A stretch of 64,000 nucleotides of DNA from Methylobacterium variabile (lineage in GTDB: Bacteria; Pseudomonadota; Alphaproteobacteria; Rhizobiales; Beijerinckiaceae). The notes below the pieces were generated by a model, which saw only the letters and a program-made list of their open reading frames with translations, ran no database searches and was not told the origin of the DNA. The stretch lies in assembly GCF_001043975.1 (NCBI RefSeq), contig NZ_LABY01000017.1:1-64000 (forward strand), given 5' to 3'. This document shows, piece by piece, positions 1-8,013 of this stretch; position 1 is the stretch's first letter; the number at the start of each line of letters is the position of its first letter. The translations under genes and the position numbers were made by a program.

Positions 1-350
1 GCCGATCAACACGCCCCGACGCGAGAGATCCGGCGATGACGCTGGGCTTTCTTGCGTCGGAGCCTGCTCCCCTCTCGGAACGGCATTGACACCCTCCCCT
101 GTCATCCGGCGCCGCGCCGTCGAACGGCCTCGTTCGACGGGGCACACCAAGCGAATGATACCCTCGCGCCTTCGCATCGACACGTCGATGCGAAGGCGCG
201 AGGGTATCAGCGCCGGCGCCCGTTCGGGCTTGCCTTGCGCCTCCGAACGGGTCCGTTCGAAGGCGCGGCGGTATGACAGTGGAGAACGTCGCTCCCGTCA
301 TTCCGGACGATCGAACGCTCGACGAAAAAGAACCCACCAGGAGGAAACAC
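1..350. other. intergenic region with palindromes, no convincing gene
   Basis: I see no gene with a ribosome binding site here before the GST at 351. The stretch is dominated by inverted repeats: arms 117-126 and 131-140, a near-continuous perfect palindrome 156-209, and arms 238-250 and 253-265. The motif CGTTCGA or its complement recurs in the two flanking hairpins. Long open frames across it are typical GC-rich shadows. Confidence 0.6.
156..209. repeat. perfect palindrome, 26-bp arms, 2-bp centre
   Basis: Bases 156-181 are the exact reverse complement of 184-209, with only two bases (182-183) between them. The arm begins TGATACCCTCGCGCC and ends GCATCGAC. It is flanked by a 10-bp inverted repeat (117-126 with 131-140, loop GCCT) and a 13-bp repeat with one mismatch (238-250 with 253-265). 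The cluster looks like a bacterial interspersed palindromic element rather than a terminator, since no T-run follows any arm. Confidence 0.85.
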
Positions 351-956
351 ATGAAGCTGTTCTACGCCAAGGCGTCGCCGTTCGTCCGCAAGGTGCTGGT
401 CGTCGCCCACGAGCTCGGGCTCGCCGACAGGATCGAGCTGCTGCCGACCGCCGCCCACCCGATCAACCGCGACGCCGGCATCGTGGCGCAGAACCCCCTC
501 GGGCAGGTGCCGACGCTGCTCCTCGACGACGGCACGGTCCTGGCCGACAGCCGGGTGATCTGCGAGTACCTCGACCATCTGGGCCAGGGCGGTTTCTTCC
601 CGGCCCCGGGCCCGGCCCGCTGGGCGGCCCTCACCGCGCAGACGATCGGCGACGGCCTGCTCGATGCGGCCCTGCTCTGCGTCTACGAGACCCGGGTGCG
701 CCAGGAGACCGAGCGCTCGCCGGCCTGGGTCTCCGGCCAGCGGGAGAAGATCGCCGACGCGCTCGGGAGGATCGAGGCGGCGGCGCCGGAGTTCGGCGAG
801 CGGGTCGACATCGCCACCATCACGTATGGCTGCGGCCTCGGCTACCTCGACCTGCGCCTGCCCGACCTGGGCTGGCGCGAGCGCGCCCCGGCGGCGGCGC
901 AGTGGTTCGCGCGCTTCGGGGACCGGCCGTCGATGCAGGCGACGCGGCCCGAATGA
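351..956 (+). CDS. glutathione S-transferase family protein
   Basis: This is a cytosolic glutathione S-transferase of 201 residues, about the usual family length. The ATG at 351 is preceded by a strong AGGAGG at 339-344, which decides this start over the upstream in-frame ATG at 273. The N-terminal thioredoxin-like half contains the Ser-Pro-Phe active-site region (residues 8-10), the cis-Pro segment GQVPTL and DSRVICEYL, which holds the glutathione-binding Asp-Ser pair. The C-terminal half is the alpha-helical domain. The electrophile substrate cannot be inferred. It stands alone, with a palindrome cluster upstream and a small membrane protein downstream. Confidence 0.9.
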   Translation: MKLFYAKASPFVRKVLVVAHELGLADRIELLPTAAHPINRDAGIVAQNPLGQVPTLLLDDGTVLADSRVICEYLDHLGQGGFFPAPGPARWAALTAQTIGDGLLDAALLCVYETRVRQETERSPAWVSGQREKIADALGRIEAAAPEFGERVDIATITYGCGLGYLDLRLPDLGWRERAPAAAQWFARFGDRPSMQATRPE

Positions 957-1032
957 GCCGCAGGGCCGGGACCGGCCTGGCGCGGCTCTTGCTGGGCCCG
1001 CGAGGCGCGTCCCTGCCCGCGGGGTCTCTCCC

Positions 1033-1287
1033 ATGCACGATACCCCCACGAACGACACCCCCGGGGTGGCCGATCTCCCCAGGAGCGACTTCGTCGCGCT
1101 CCTCCTCGCCGCCCTGACCTTCTGCCTCGGCTACTGGGCCGCGGGCGCGGCCGTGCGCCTCGCCGTGCGGCTCGGGCTCGGCCACGCCCATCTGGGCGAG
1201 GGCAGCCTGGCCCAGCTCTGCCTCGCCCTCGCGGCGGGGGTCGCGGCCTGGCGCTGGGCCCGGGCCGCCGGCCCCGCCCGGGCCTGA
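1033..1287 (+). CDS. small two-helix membrane protein, unknown function
   Basis: This is an 84-residue open frame with ATG at 1033. A charged, Thr/Asp-rich N-terminus is followed by a hydrophobic segment (about residues 23-47) and a second one (about 59-76), ending in a basic tail. This suggests a hairpin in the inner membrane. I recognise no family. It starts 77 bp after the GST gene on the same strand and could be cotranscribed with it. The upstream ribosome binding site is weak, so the call rests mainly on the clean hydrophobic pattern. Confidence 0.45.
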   Translation: MHDTPTNDTPGVADLPRSDFVALLLAALTFCLGYWAAGAAVRLAVRLGLGHAHLGEGSLAQLCLALAAGVAAWRWARAAGPARA

Positions 1288-1333
1288 GCCCGCGGGCCCG
1301 GCGCCGCGCACGGCCGCCCAGCAGAGCCCGGAC

Positions 1334-1387
1334 CAGGTGCCATCGGGGCAAAGCCCTGGTCAGGTGCCATGCGGGCGAATACTGGCG
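1334..1387. repeat. imperfect 27-bp direct repeat, two copies
   Basis: The decamer CAGGTGCCAT recurs at 1334 and 1361, and the following bases (GGGC, then AA) are partly shared, giving two degenerate 27-bp units. The repeat lies in the gap before the SDR gene. No function is evident. Confidence 0.5.
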
Positions 1388-1460
1388 GCCCTGCTTCCTC
1401 GCCCGTTGCGCGGGCGGGGGATTTCTCGCGACTGTCCTCCGAGCACGCGGAGGCCGCGCC

Positions 1461-2249
1461 ATGTCGACACGCCTGGTGAAGAAGATCGCGATCGTGTTCG
1501 GGGCGGGCTCCGCCGGCACCGGATGGGGCAACGGCAAGGCCGTCGCGGTGGCCTTCGCCCGGGAGGGCGCCCGGGTGATCTGCGTCGACCGCCTGCTCGC
1601 GGCCGCTGAGGAGACGGCCCAGATCATCGCCGAGGAGGGCAACGAGGCCGAGGCGCTCTGCGCCGACGTCACCGACTTCGATGCGGTGGCGAAGGCCGTC
1701 GCCGCCGGCGAGAGGCGATTCGGCCACATCGACATCCTGCACAACAATGTCGGCCTGCCGGAGGCGGGCGGCCCGGAGGACCTCGACGAGGAGGCCTGGC
1801 GCCAAGCGCTCGAGGTCAATGTCGGCGGCGTCTGGCGCACCTGCAAGGCGGTGCTGCCGGGGATGCGGGCCCGGCGCCGGGGCGCGGTGGTCAACATCTC
1901 GTCGGTGGCCTCCCTGCGCTGGACCGGGACACCGTCCTTCGCCTATGCGGCCGCGAAGGCGGCGGTGAACCAGGCCACGGTCTCGGTGGCGATGCAGTAC
2001 GCCCGCGATGGCATCCGGGCGAACGCGATCCTGCCGGGACTCCTCGACACCACGGTCGCCGACGAGTGCCGGGGCGCCGGCACCCTGGATGCCGGCCGCG
2101 ACCGACGGGTGCCCCTGGGCCGCCTGGGCGAGGCCTGGGACATCGCCCACGCGGCAGTCTTCCTCGCCTCCGACGAGGCCCGCTTCATCACCGGCGTCTG
2201 CCTGCCTGTGGATGGCGGCCAAAGCTGCAGCATGGCGGCGATGGCCTGA
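1461..2249 (+). CDS. SDR family NAD(P)-dependent oxidoreductase
   Basis: This is a classical short-chain dehydrogenase/reductase of 262 residues. The Rossmann glycine motif is near residues 14-25 (GAGSAG, then GWGNG), the NNVG segment follows beta-4, and the catalytic pair is Tyr162 and Lys166 in YAAAK, preceded by the NISS serine. The C-terminus carries the usual VDGG. These mark a soluble NAD(P)H-dependent oxidoreductase of the 3-oxoacyl-reductase or glucose-dehydrogenase type, substrate unknown. The extended glycine loop with Trp is typical of one subgroup. The gene stands alone between a small membrane protein and a lipoprotein gene. Confidence 0.92.
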   Translation: MSTRLVKKIAIVFGAGSAGTGWGNGKAVAVAFAREGARVICVDRLLAAAEETAQIIAEEGNEAEALCADVTDFDAVAKAVAAGERRFGHIDILHNNVGLPEAGGPEDLDEEAWRQALEVNVGGVWRTCKAVLPGMRARRRGAVVNISSVASLRWTGTPSFAYAAAKAAVNQATVSVAMQYARDGIRANAILPGLLDTTVADECRGAGTLDAGRDRRVPLGRLGEAWDIAHAAVFLASDEARFITGVCLPVDGGQSCSMAAMA

Positions 2250-2587
2250 CGAGGCCCGGAGCAACGTCCGACGACGGGGATGCCGGCTCGTCGAGGACGA
2301 TTGCGGCCCATCGACAACCAGGAGGCTCGCCCGGCCGCAACGCGGTCGGGCGAGGCGATAGGGCTCCGGCCGCCAGAAACAATGTGGCCGAAGCGTTACA
2401 GCTCGGGCCGAACCGTCCGCTGCCGCCAAGCTCGTCTTCCCGGCCCGGGCCGCGGGCGTTAGGCTTCGGACCATCACGGCGCGGCGGCCCGGAACGGGCC
2501 CGTCCTGCGCCGCCAGGAGCCGGTCTCCGGGAGCCTCCGCCAGGGTCCCCGCGGGTCCGGCTACGCGTCATCCGGGAAAGCGACCGA
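2250..2587. other. intergenic region, nothing recognised
   Basis: This 338-bp GC-rich gap separates the SDR gene from the lipoprotein gene. An open frame crosses it but lacks family features. I see no clear hairpin terminator, operator or RNA gene. Confidence 0.5.
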
Positions 2588-3478
2588 ATGCGGACGACAA
2601 TCAAGGCTGCCCTGGGCGCGCGGACCATACGCCGCGGTGCGACCGCGGCGGCGCTGGCCGCGCTCGCAGGCTGCGCCACGCCGGTGCTGACCCAGACCGG
2701 CCTGCTGACGCGCTACGATCACCTGACGGCGAGCGACGCCACCGCCACGAAGTCGCGGATCTTCATCGACAAGGCGGCGATGGCCCAGGTGCGGACCGTC
2801 CGCATCATCCCGACCACCTTCCCCGAGGCGGTCTCCGGCCCCGGCCTGACCGAGCAGGAGCGCCGGGTCGTCGCCAACGCGGCGGACCGGGCGCTCTGCT
2901 ACGAGCTGTCGCTGCGCTACGACGTGGTCTCGTCCGGCAAGGCCGACCTGACCGTGCGGTCCAGCATCACCCGCGTCGGGCTGACCAACGTGCCGGCGGC
3001 GGGCGTCGCGGTCGGCGCCTCCGCGGCGATCTCGATCGCCGCGCAGGTCGGCGTCGGCTTCGCCGACACGATCGGCAAGGTGCCGGTGCCGCGCCTGCCG
3101 ATCGGCCTCGGCGACCTGACGGTGGAGGCCGAGGCCCTCGACGCCCGCCGCCAGCAGCGCGCCGCCATGGTGTGGGCCGGGGGCGCCAACTCCTTCACCA
3201 ACCAGGCCCGCTTCTCGCCGGCCGCCGACGCCTACGACCTCGCCGGCGATTTCGGCCAGGATTTCGGCTCGTTCCTGGCCACCGGCGAGGACCCGTTCGA
3301 GGCCGAGCTCACCATCCCGACCTACGATCGCGTCCGCGTGACGGTGCTGGGCGAGATGCCCCGCGACCCCGACTGCCAGGCCTTCGGCCGTGCCCCGGGC
3401 ATCGACGGCATCATCGGCGATTCGTTCGGCCTGCCGCCGGACTGGACCGACAAGGGCCCTCTCGCCGGGCGCCCGTGA
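2588..3478 (+). CDS. DUF3313-type lipoprotein
   Basis: This is a 296-residue exported lipoprotein. Residues 1-28 form a basic and hydrophobic signal, with lipobox LAGC placing the lipidated cysteine at position 29. The mature part opens with a Leu-Thr-rich segment and TRYDHL, like the DUF3313 family of predicted outer-membrane lipoproteins. A Gly/Ala-rich hydrophobic stretch lies at about residues 138-160. The function of the family is not established. The chosen ATG at 2588 follows GGGAAAGCG. The open frame extends much further upstream without a signal sequence, so that longer start is rejected. The stop codon overlaps the first copy of an 18-bp tandem repeat. Confidence 0.75.
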   Translation: MRTTIKAALGARTIRRGATAAALAALAGCATPVLTQTGLLTRYDHLTASDATATKSRIFIDKAAMAQVRTVRIIPTTFPEAVSGPGLTEQERRVVANAADRALCYELSLRYDVVSSGKADLTVRSSITRVGLTNVPAAGVAVGASAAISIAAQVGVGFADTIGKVPVPRLPIGLGDLTVEAEALDARRQQRAAMVWAGGANSFTNQARFSPAADAYDLAGDFGQDFGSFLATGEDPFEAELTIPTYDRVRVTVLGEMPRDPDCQAFGRAPGIDGIIGDSFGLPPDWTDKGPLAGRP

Positions 3479-3512
3479 GGCGGGACTTGGCCTTGAGGCG
3501 GGATCTGGCTTT
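3477..3512. repeat. 18-bp tandem repeat, two copies
   Basis: Two adjacent 18-bp units occur, GAGGCGGGACTTGGCCTT and GAGGCGGGATCTGGCTTT, starting inside the stop codon of the lipoprotein gene. They fill most of the gap to the convergent DUF2269 gene. There is no hairpin with a T-run, so they are not an obvious terminator. Confidence 0.75.
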
Positions 3513-3521
3513 GAGTTCGCC

Positions 3522-3995
3522 TCAGCCCAGCGTCGGCTTGGCAGTCATCAGCCAGAGGATCGCCAGCATCGCGGCGAAGGCCGGCCAGCCGCAGGCGAAC
3601 CAGATCCGGAACAGCCGGTCGTAGGCCGCCAGCAGCTCCTGCCCGCCCGCGGCCGCCGCCCGCGCGAGGTCGCGCAGGCGGAGCTGAATCCGCACCACCG
3701 GCAGCCAGAACAGGCCGACGAGGACGTAGAGCCCGATCGACGCGAGGAGCCAGCCCTCGGTCAGCGGCCAGCCGACGAGACGGGCGAGGGCGTAGCCGGT
3801 CAGCGGCTGCACCACGGCGGCGGTGGCCGTGAACAGCGCGTCGGCGATCACCACCGTGCCGGCGACGTGGGCGACGAGGGCCGGGTCGCGGGTGCGGTGC
3901 GCGGCCAGCATGAAGAAGGCGATCCCCGTCCCCGTGCCGAACAGCACCGTCGCGCCGATCACGTGCAGCCAGCGCAAAAGGTCGATCCAGGGCAC
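3522..3995 (-). CDS. DUF2269 family integral membrane protein
   Basis: This is a 157-residue polytopic inner-membrane protein with four predicted hydrophobic segments. An early histidine in the first helix (LRWLHVIG) and the GTGTGIAFFM segment resemble the DUF2269 family of predicted integral membrane proteins, whose biochemical role is unknown. The start lies 3 bp after the stop of the SDR/DoxX-like gene, so both are very probably translated from one leftward transcript. It converges with the lipoprotein gene, separated by an 18-bp tandem repeat. Confidence 0.8.
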   Translation of the reverse strand: MPWIDLLRWLHVIGATVLFGTGTGIAFFMLAAHRTRDPALVAHVAGTVVIADALFTATAAVVQPLTGYALARLVGWPLTEGWLLASIGLYVLVGLFWLPVVRIQLRLRDLARAAAAGGQELLAAYDRLFRIWFACGWPAFAAMLAILWLMTAKPTLG

Positions 3996-3998
3996 CGC

Positions 3999-5294
3999 TC
4001 AGCGCTCGGCGGCGAGGGCCAGGGCGACGAGCGCCAGGAGGGCGGCGGGCAGCGTCTTCACGAAGGGGCCGAGGGGGTCGGCCCAGAGGTCGGGAGCGAG
4101 CAGCGTTCCGGCCGCCAGGTAGGCGAGGGTGCCGCCGACCATCGCCAGGGCGGCGAGCGGCATGGTGCGCCGCACCAGCATCGCGGCCCCGAGGGCGAGG
4201 TCGAGGGCGATGCCGGCCGCGACCGCGGCGCCGGCGAGGCCGGGCCCGATGCCCCGCGTGGTGAGCACGGAGGCCGCCGCGTCGAACCGGGCGAGGCCGA
4301 CGAGGCCGGAGACGAGCCAGAACAGCGCCAGACCGCCGACGACGAGCGGCTTCAGCAGCCAGAGCCGGCCGAACCAGCGCTCCTGCACCGTGGAGGGCAG
4401 GCGGCGCAGGCTCGCCCGGAGACCGGACGGCGCCGGCCCGCCGGCCCGCCGCCAGGGGCCGGGATCGCCGGTGACGCCCTCCGTGACCTGAACGAGCGCC
4501 GTGCACCGTAGGGGCGAGCGCCAGCCGAGCCGGCCGAGGCCGTCGCTGACCGCCGCCACCAGCCGCACGAGGGGCCGCGGCACGGTCGCGACCGCGGCCG
4601 GGGGATGGCCGAGCCAGGCCCGGAACGCCGCGACCACGGCGCACATGGCATGCGCCTCGTCCTCCACGAGGTCGTAGGCCGCCCTGGGCGGCACCGTGCC
4701 TGCGACGGCGAGGCGCACGGCCTCGGCGACGTCGTCGACGTGGACGGTCTGGATCGGCCCGGCCCCGCCGACGACCGACACGACCAGCGGGACGGAGGCC
4801 AGCGCCCGCAGCAGCGCCGTGCCGCCATAGGCGGTGGGGCTGAGCACGAGGCCCGGGCGCAGGATCGTCCAGTCGAGGTCGAGCGCGGCCAGGGCCGCGT
4901 CGGCCTCGGCCTTGGTGCGCATGAAGGCGGTTCGCGCATCGGATGAGGCGCCGACGGCAGAGACCTGCACGACCGTGCGAAGTCCCGCCTCGGCGCAGGC
5001 CCGGAAGAGCGCCCGCATGGCGGTTGCCTGCACGGCGCGCACGTCGTCGCGCGGGCCGTCCTGGAGCACCCCGGCGCAGTTCACCACCGCGTCGCAGCCG
5101 GCGATCACCGGGTGCCACGAGGCGGGATCGGTGAGGGCCGCGAGGTCGCGCGTGATCCAGGTCGCCTCGGGGAGGCGGCGCCGCGCCGCGGCGGTGTCGC
5201 GCCCGAGGGCGCAGACCTCGTGGCCCGCCTCGAGCAGGCGCGCGAGCACGGCGGAGCCGATCAGGCCGTAGCCGCCGAGTACCAGGATCCTCAT
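3999..5294 (-). CDS. NAD(P)-binding SDR/NmrA-like protein fused to DoxX-like membrane domain
   Basis: This is a 431-residue fusion. Residues 1-250 are an atypical extended SDR with the N-terminal nucleotide motif GGYGLIG, an NCAGV segment and a C-terminal substrate region typical of NAD(P)H-binding epimerase/NmrA proteins. Residues from about 310 carry four hydrophobic helices resembling a DoxX-like domain. The ATG at 5294 begins directly at the Rossmann beta strand; the longer upstream start adds only low-complexity sequence. It is the first gene of a two-gene leftward unit with the DUF2269 protein. A membrane-tethered redox or sensor role is inferred only from the domain pairing. Confidence 0.82.
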   Translation of the reverse strand: MRILVLGGYGLIGSAVLARLLEAGHEVCALGRDTAAARRRLPEATWITRDLAALTDPASWHPVIAGCDAVVNCAGVLQDGPRDDVRAVQATAMRALFRACAEAGLRTVVQVSAVGASSDARTAFMRTKAEADAALAALDLDWTILRPGLVLSPTAYGGTALLRALASVPLVVSVVGGAGPIQTVHVDDVAEAVRLAVAGTVPPRAAYDLVEDEAHAMCAVVAAFRAWLGHPPAAVATVPRPLVRLVAAVSDGLGRLGWRSPLRCTALVQVTEGVTGDPGPWRRAGGPAPSGLRASLRRLPSTVQERWFGRLWLLKPLVVGGLALFWLVSGLVGLARFDAAASVLTTRGIGPGLAGAAVAAGIALDLALGAAMLVRRTMPLAALAMVGGTLAYLAAGTLLAPDLWADPLGPFVKTLPAALLALVALALAAER

Positions 5295-5452
5295 CGGGCG
5301 ACGGCCTTCGGGGTGCGGGCGGCTCCCCGCGGTTTCACCCGCCGGGCGGCCGGGGCGCAAGCCGATTCCGCCGCCCGGTCACCCGCCTGTGGCCGAACGG
5401 CAACCCGATCGGAAACGGCGTCCCGCGCTCCCGGCGGGCCGCCGTACCTTGC

Positions 5453-6637
5453 TCAGAAGTACGACTTCAGCGGGCCGCGCCGGCGCACGTCGAGCGTGGC
5501 GCAGTGGAACGAGCCGCCGAACGGGCCGTAGGACAGGAACGGCGTCGGGATCGGGTCGAAGCCCCAGTCCTTGAGCGCCTTGATCAGCGTCGGCTGGCTC
5601 GAATCGACCACGATCTTCTTCTCGTCGATGGCGAGCACGTTGATCGAGGTCCAGGGCGAGCACATCGAGATCTTGCTCATGAAGCCCTCGACGGGGTCGG
5701 GGCGGGGGGCGATCAGCACGTCCCACTTCTTGAGCACCGCCGGCAGCTTCTCGACGTCGATGTAGTCGGGGTTGACCAGCACCTTGCCGGGGGCGAGCGG
5801 CATGAACGACGAGTCGATGTGCATCGGCTGCGGGCAGCGGCTCTCGATCTCGTGGATGCGGAAGCCCGGCCCGAGGTGGCGGCGCAGCCACTCGATGCCC
5901 ATCAGGTTCGTCACGTTGGAGCGGGTCACGAACAGGTCGCGGCCGCAGCGCACGAAGTCGGCCGCGTCGAAGACCGGCTCGAACTCGTTGACCGTGAACT
6001 GCATCGGCTCGCCGGCCTTCAGGTTCGGCACCCGGTAGCCGTAGTTGTAGAGCTCGTCGGTGAGCTGGGGCCGCGGCGCCGAGGTCCAGCGCGCGCCGGC
6101 CCGGAAGTACTCCTTGAACAGCGAGCGGTAGGCGTCGCCCTCGAAGTAGCGCGAGCGCCAGCACATCGGGCTCTCGATGATCTCGTCGCCGATCACCAGG
6201 TACGGGTCGCGCGGGCAGGCGACGCAGAAGCCGCGCGACGACCAGCGCGGCGCCTTGAACTTCTTCGAGAAGTCGACCGAGTCGGGACGGCGGATCTTCA
6301 CGCCCTCGCCGGCCAGGATCTTGATGAAGCCGTCCAGCTCCTGCTGGGCGAGCTTCTTCATGAACCCGGGGTACTTCCAGCCGGAGGCGAGCCGGTAGAA
6401 CGGCTGGGCGGCCCGCGGCAGGTTGAAGATCACCGTCAGGTGGTGGGTCGGGATCGTGGCGCCGTCGAGCGAGCCGACGATCACCTCCTCGAGCGGGTCC
6501 CACTCGTTCCAGGCCATCACCGGCGATTGCGGCGCCGGAGCGCGGCCGGGACCGTCGCCCTGGAAGGCCGGCAGGTCGTGCGCGGCCGCATCGTCGAGCG
6601 GGCTGCGCTCGGCCTCGAAGGTCGTCTCCCGATCCAT
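5453..6637 (-). CDS. glycine amidinotransferase (arginine:amine amidinotransferase family)
   Basis: This 394-residue protein belongs to the arginine:glycine amidinotransferase family, which transfers the amidino group of arginine to an amine (glycine to guanidinoacetate in the best-known case). The catalytic Cys379 lies in GGSFHC, followed by the DVRRRG signature. His273 lies in MHIDSSF, and the family Asp region FDAADFVR is present. The catalytic triad therefore appears intact. Acceptor specificity cannot be read from sequence, since lysine- and glycine-accepting relatives share this core. It is divergent from hpnL, and no creatine or guanidino-metabolite gene is nearby. Confidence 0.88.
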   Translation of the reverse strand: MDRETTFEAERSPLDDAAAHDLPAFQGDGPGRAPAPQSPVMAWNEWDPLEEVIVGSLDGATIPTHHLTVIFNLPRAAQPFYRLASGWKYPGFMKKLAQQELDGFIKILAGEGVKIRRPDSVDFSKKFKAPRWSSRGFCVACPRDPYLVIGDEIIESPMCWRSRYFEGDAYRSLFKEYFRAGARWTSAPRPQLTDELYNYGYRVPNLKAGEPMQFTVNEFEPVFDAADFVRCGRDLFVTRSNVTNLMGIEWLRRHLGPGFRIHEIESRCPQPMHIDSSFMPLAPGKVLVNPDYIDVEKLPAVLKKWDVLIAPRPDPVEGFMSKISMCSPWTSINVLAIDEKKIVVDSSQPTLIKALKDWGFDPIPTPFLSYGPFGGSFHCATLDVRRRGPLKSYF

Positions 6638-6935
6638 GCCTCGTCCATCCCCTGACGGCCGTCACAAGCGGCCTTCTCTCGCGTGATTCCAGAGCCCCGC
6701 CGGTCCGCGCCGGCCGGGGAGGAAGCTGCGCCATAACATAAGCTTGCGGCGATGCTTGGTCGGGCTCGCCGGGCCGGTGGGACATGCCGGATTCACCGGC
6801 AGTGTGTCCGGGCGGTGATAGACAGGGCCCATCAAAGCTGCAACGTGCCGGGATGCAACGGCGCTGCTTTGTTTCGCCTCCGTTGCCGGAATGGCGCGCC
6901 CCCGCGGTCGCTGCCGCGACGACAGAAAGAGGGTC

Positions 6936-8009
6936 ATGAAGCGACTGACGACTCTGGGCCTGATCGCCGGCCTGTGCACCGTGATCGGCCTGTTCGTCTC
7001 CTCGGGACCGGAGGCGGTCGCGGATGCCCTGTGGGCCTCCGGCTGGGGCGCCGTGCTGGTGGTGGCGGCGCGCTTCGTGGCCGTGGCCTGGGCGGGCCTC
7101 GGCTGGTGGGTGGTGTTTCCCCGCGACGAGAGACCGCTGCTGCGCACCTGCGTCGGCGTGCGCTTCGTGCGCGAGGGCGTGAACACCCTGCTGCCGGTGG
7201 CGCAGGTCGGCGGCGACCTGATCGGCGCCCGGCTGCTGACGCTCCAGCGCGTGCCGGGGGCGCTCGCGGGCGCGACCACGCTGGTGGACCTGATGATCCA
7301 GGCGCTCACGCAGTTCCTGTTCACGGTGGCGGGCCTCGGCATCCTGGTCGCCCTCGGGGGCGACGGGCCGATCGTGCACTATGTCGGCCTCGGCCTCGTC
7401 GTGGCGGCCCCGGCCCTCGTGGCGTTCTACCTGGTGCAGCGGCGCTTCGGCCAGGCCCTGCTGCAGGCGGCGATCAACCGCTTCGCCGGCGGGCGCGAGT
7501 GGCGGATCTTCGGCGCGGTCGACGTGCTGTTCGAGCGCCTGCGCGGCCTCTACGCCGCGCGCGGCCGCATCGCCACCGCCATCGGGACCCACCTGATCGG
7601 CTGGATCATCGGCACCCTCGAGGTCTGGATCGTCCTGCGCTTCATGGGCTACGAGGTCGGCTTCCTCGAGGCGATCGTGATCGAGAGCCTGGCGCAGGCG
7701 GTGCGCGGCGCCGCCTTCGCGGTGCCGGGCGCGCTCGGCGCGCAGGAGGGCGGGCTGATCGCGCTCTGCGCGGTGTTCGGCATCCCGGCGGAGGCGGCCC
7801 TGGCCCTGTCGCTGATCAAGCGCCTCGCCGACCTGACGGTCGGGCTGCCGAGCCTGCTGCTCTGGCACGCCCTGGAGGATAACGCCGATCAAGGCCGCCG
7901 CCCGGCGGCCGGGATCGGCGCGGCCCTGCGGGCGCGCCTGCGCCCGCGCCAGGGCCTCGGGCCCGCCTTCGGCTACGCCGCGGCGCCCGTCGATGGCAAA
8001 GGAGAGTGA
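6936..8009 (+). CDS. hpnL: hopanoid-associated membrane protein HpnL
   Basis: This is a 357-residue polytopic inner-membrane protein of the lysylphosphatidylglycerol synthetase/flippase-like fold (UPF0104 type). About eight hydrophobic segments occur, with the family segments VRFVREGVNTLLPVAQ near residue 70 and AVPGALGAQEGG near 265. The ATG at 6936 is preceded by AGAAAGAGGG. HpnL proteins are found with hopanoid genes, but their exact role is unproven. The stop codon is 4 bp before the likely GTG of hpnM, and the neighbours hpnM, hpnI, hpnJ and hpnK support membership of one rightward hopanoid unit. Confidence 0.88.
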   Translation: MKRLTTLGLIAGLCTVIGLFVSSGPEAVADALWASGWGAVLVVAARFVAVAWAGLGWWVVFPRDERPLLRTCVGVRFVREGVNTLLPVAQVGGDLIGARLLTLQRVPGALAGATTLVDLMIQALTQFLFTVAGLGILVALGGDGPIVHYVGLGLVVAAPALVAFYLVQRRFGQALLQAAINRFAGGREWRIFGAVDVLFERLRGLYAARGRIATAIGTHLIGWIIGTLEVWIVLRFMGYEVGFLEAIVIESLAQAVRGAAFAVPGALGAQEGGLIALCAVFGIPAEAALALSLIKRLADLTVGLPSLLLWHALEDNADQGRRPAAGIGAALRARLRPRQGLGPAFGYAAAPVDGKGE

Positions 8010-8013
8010 CCTG

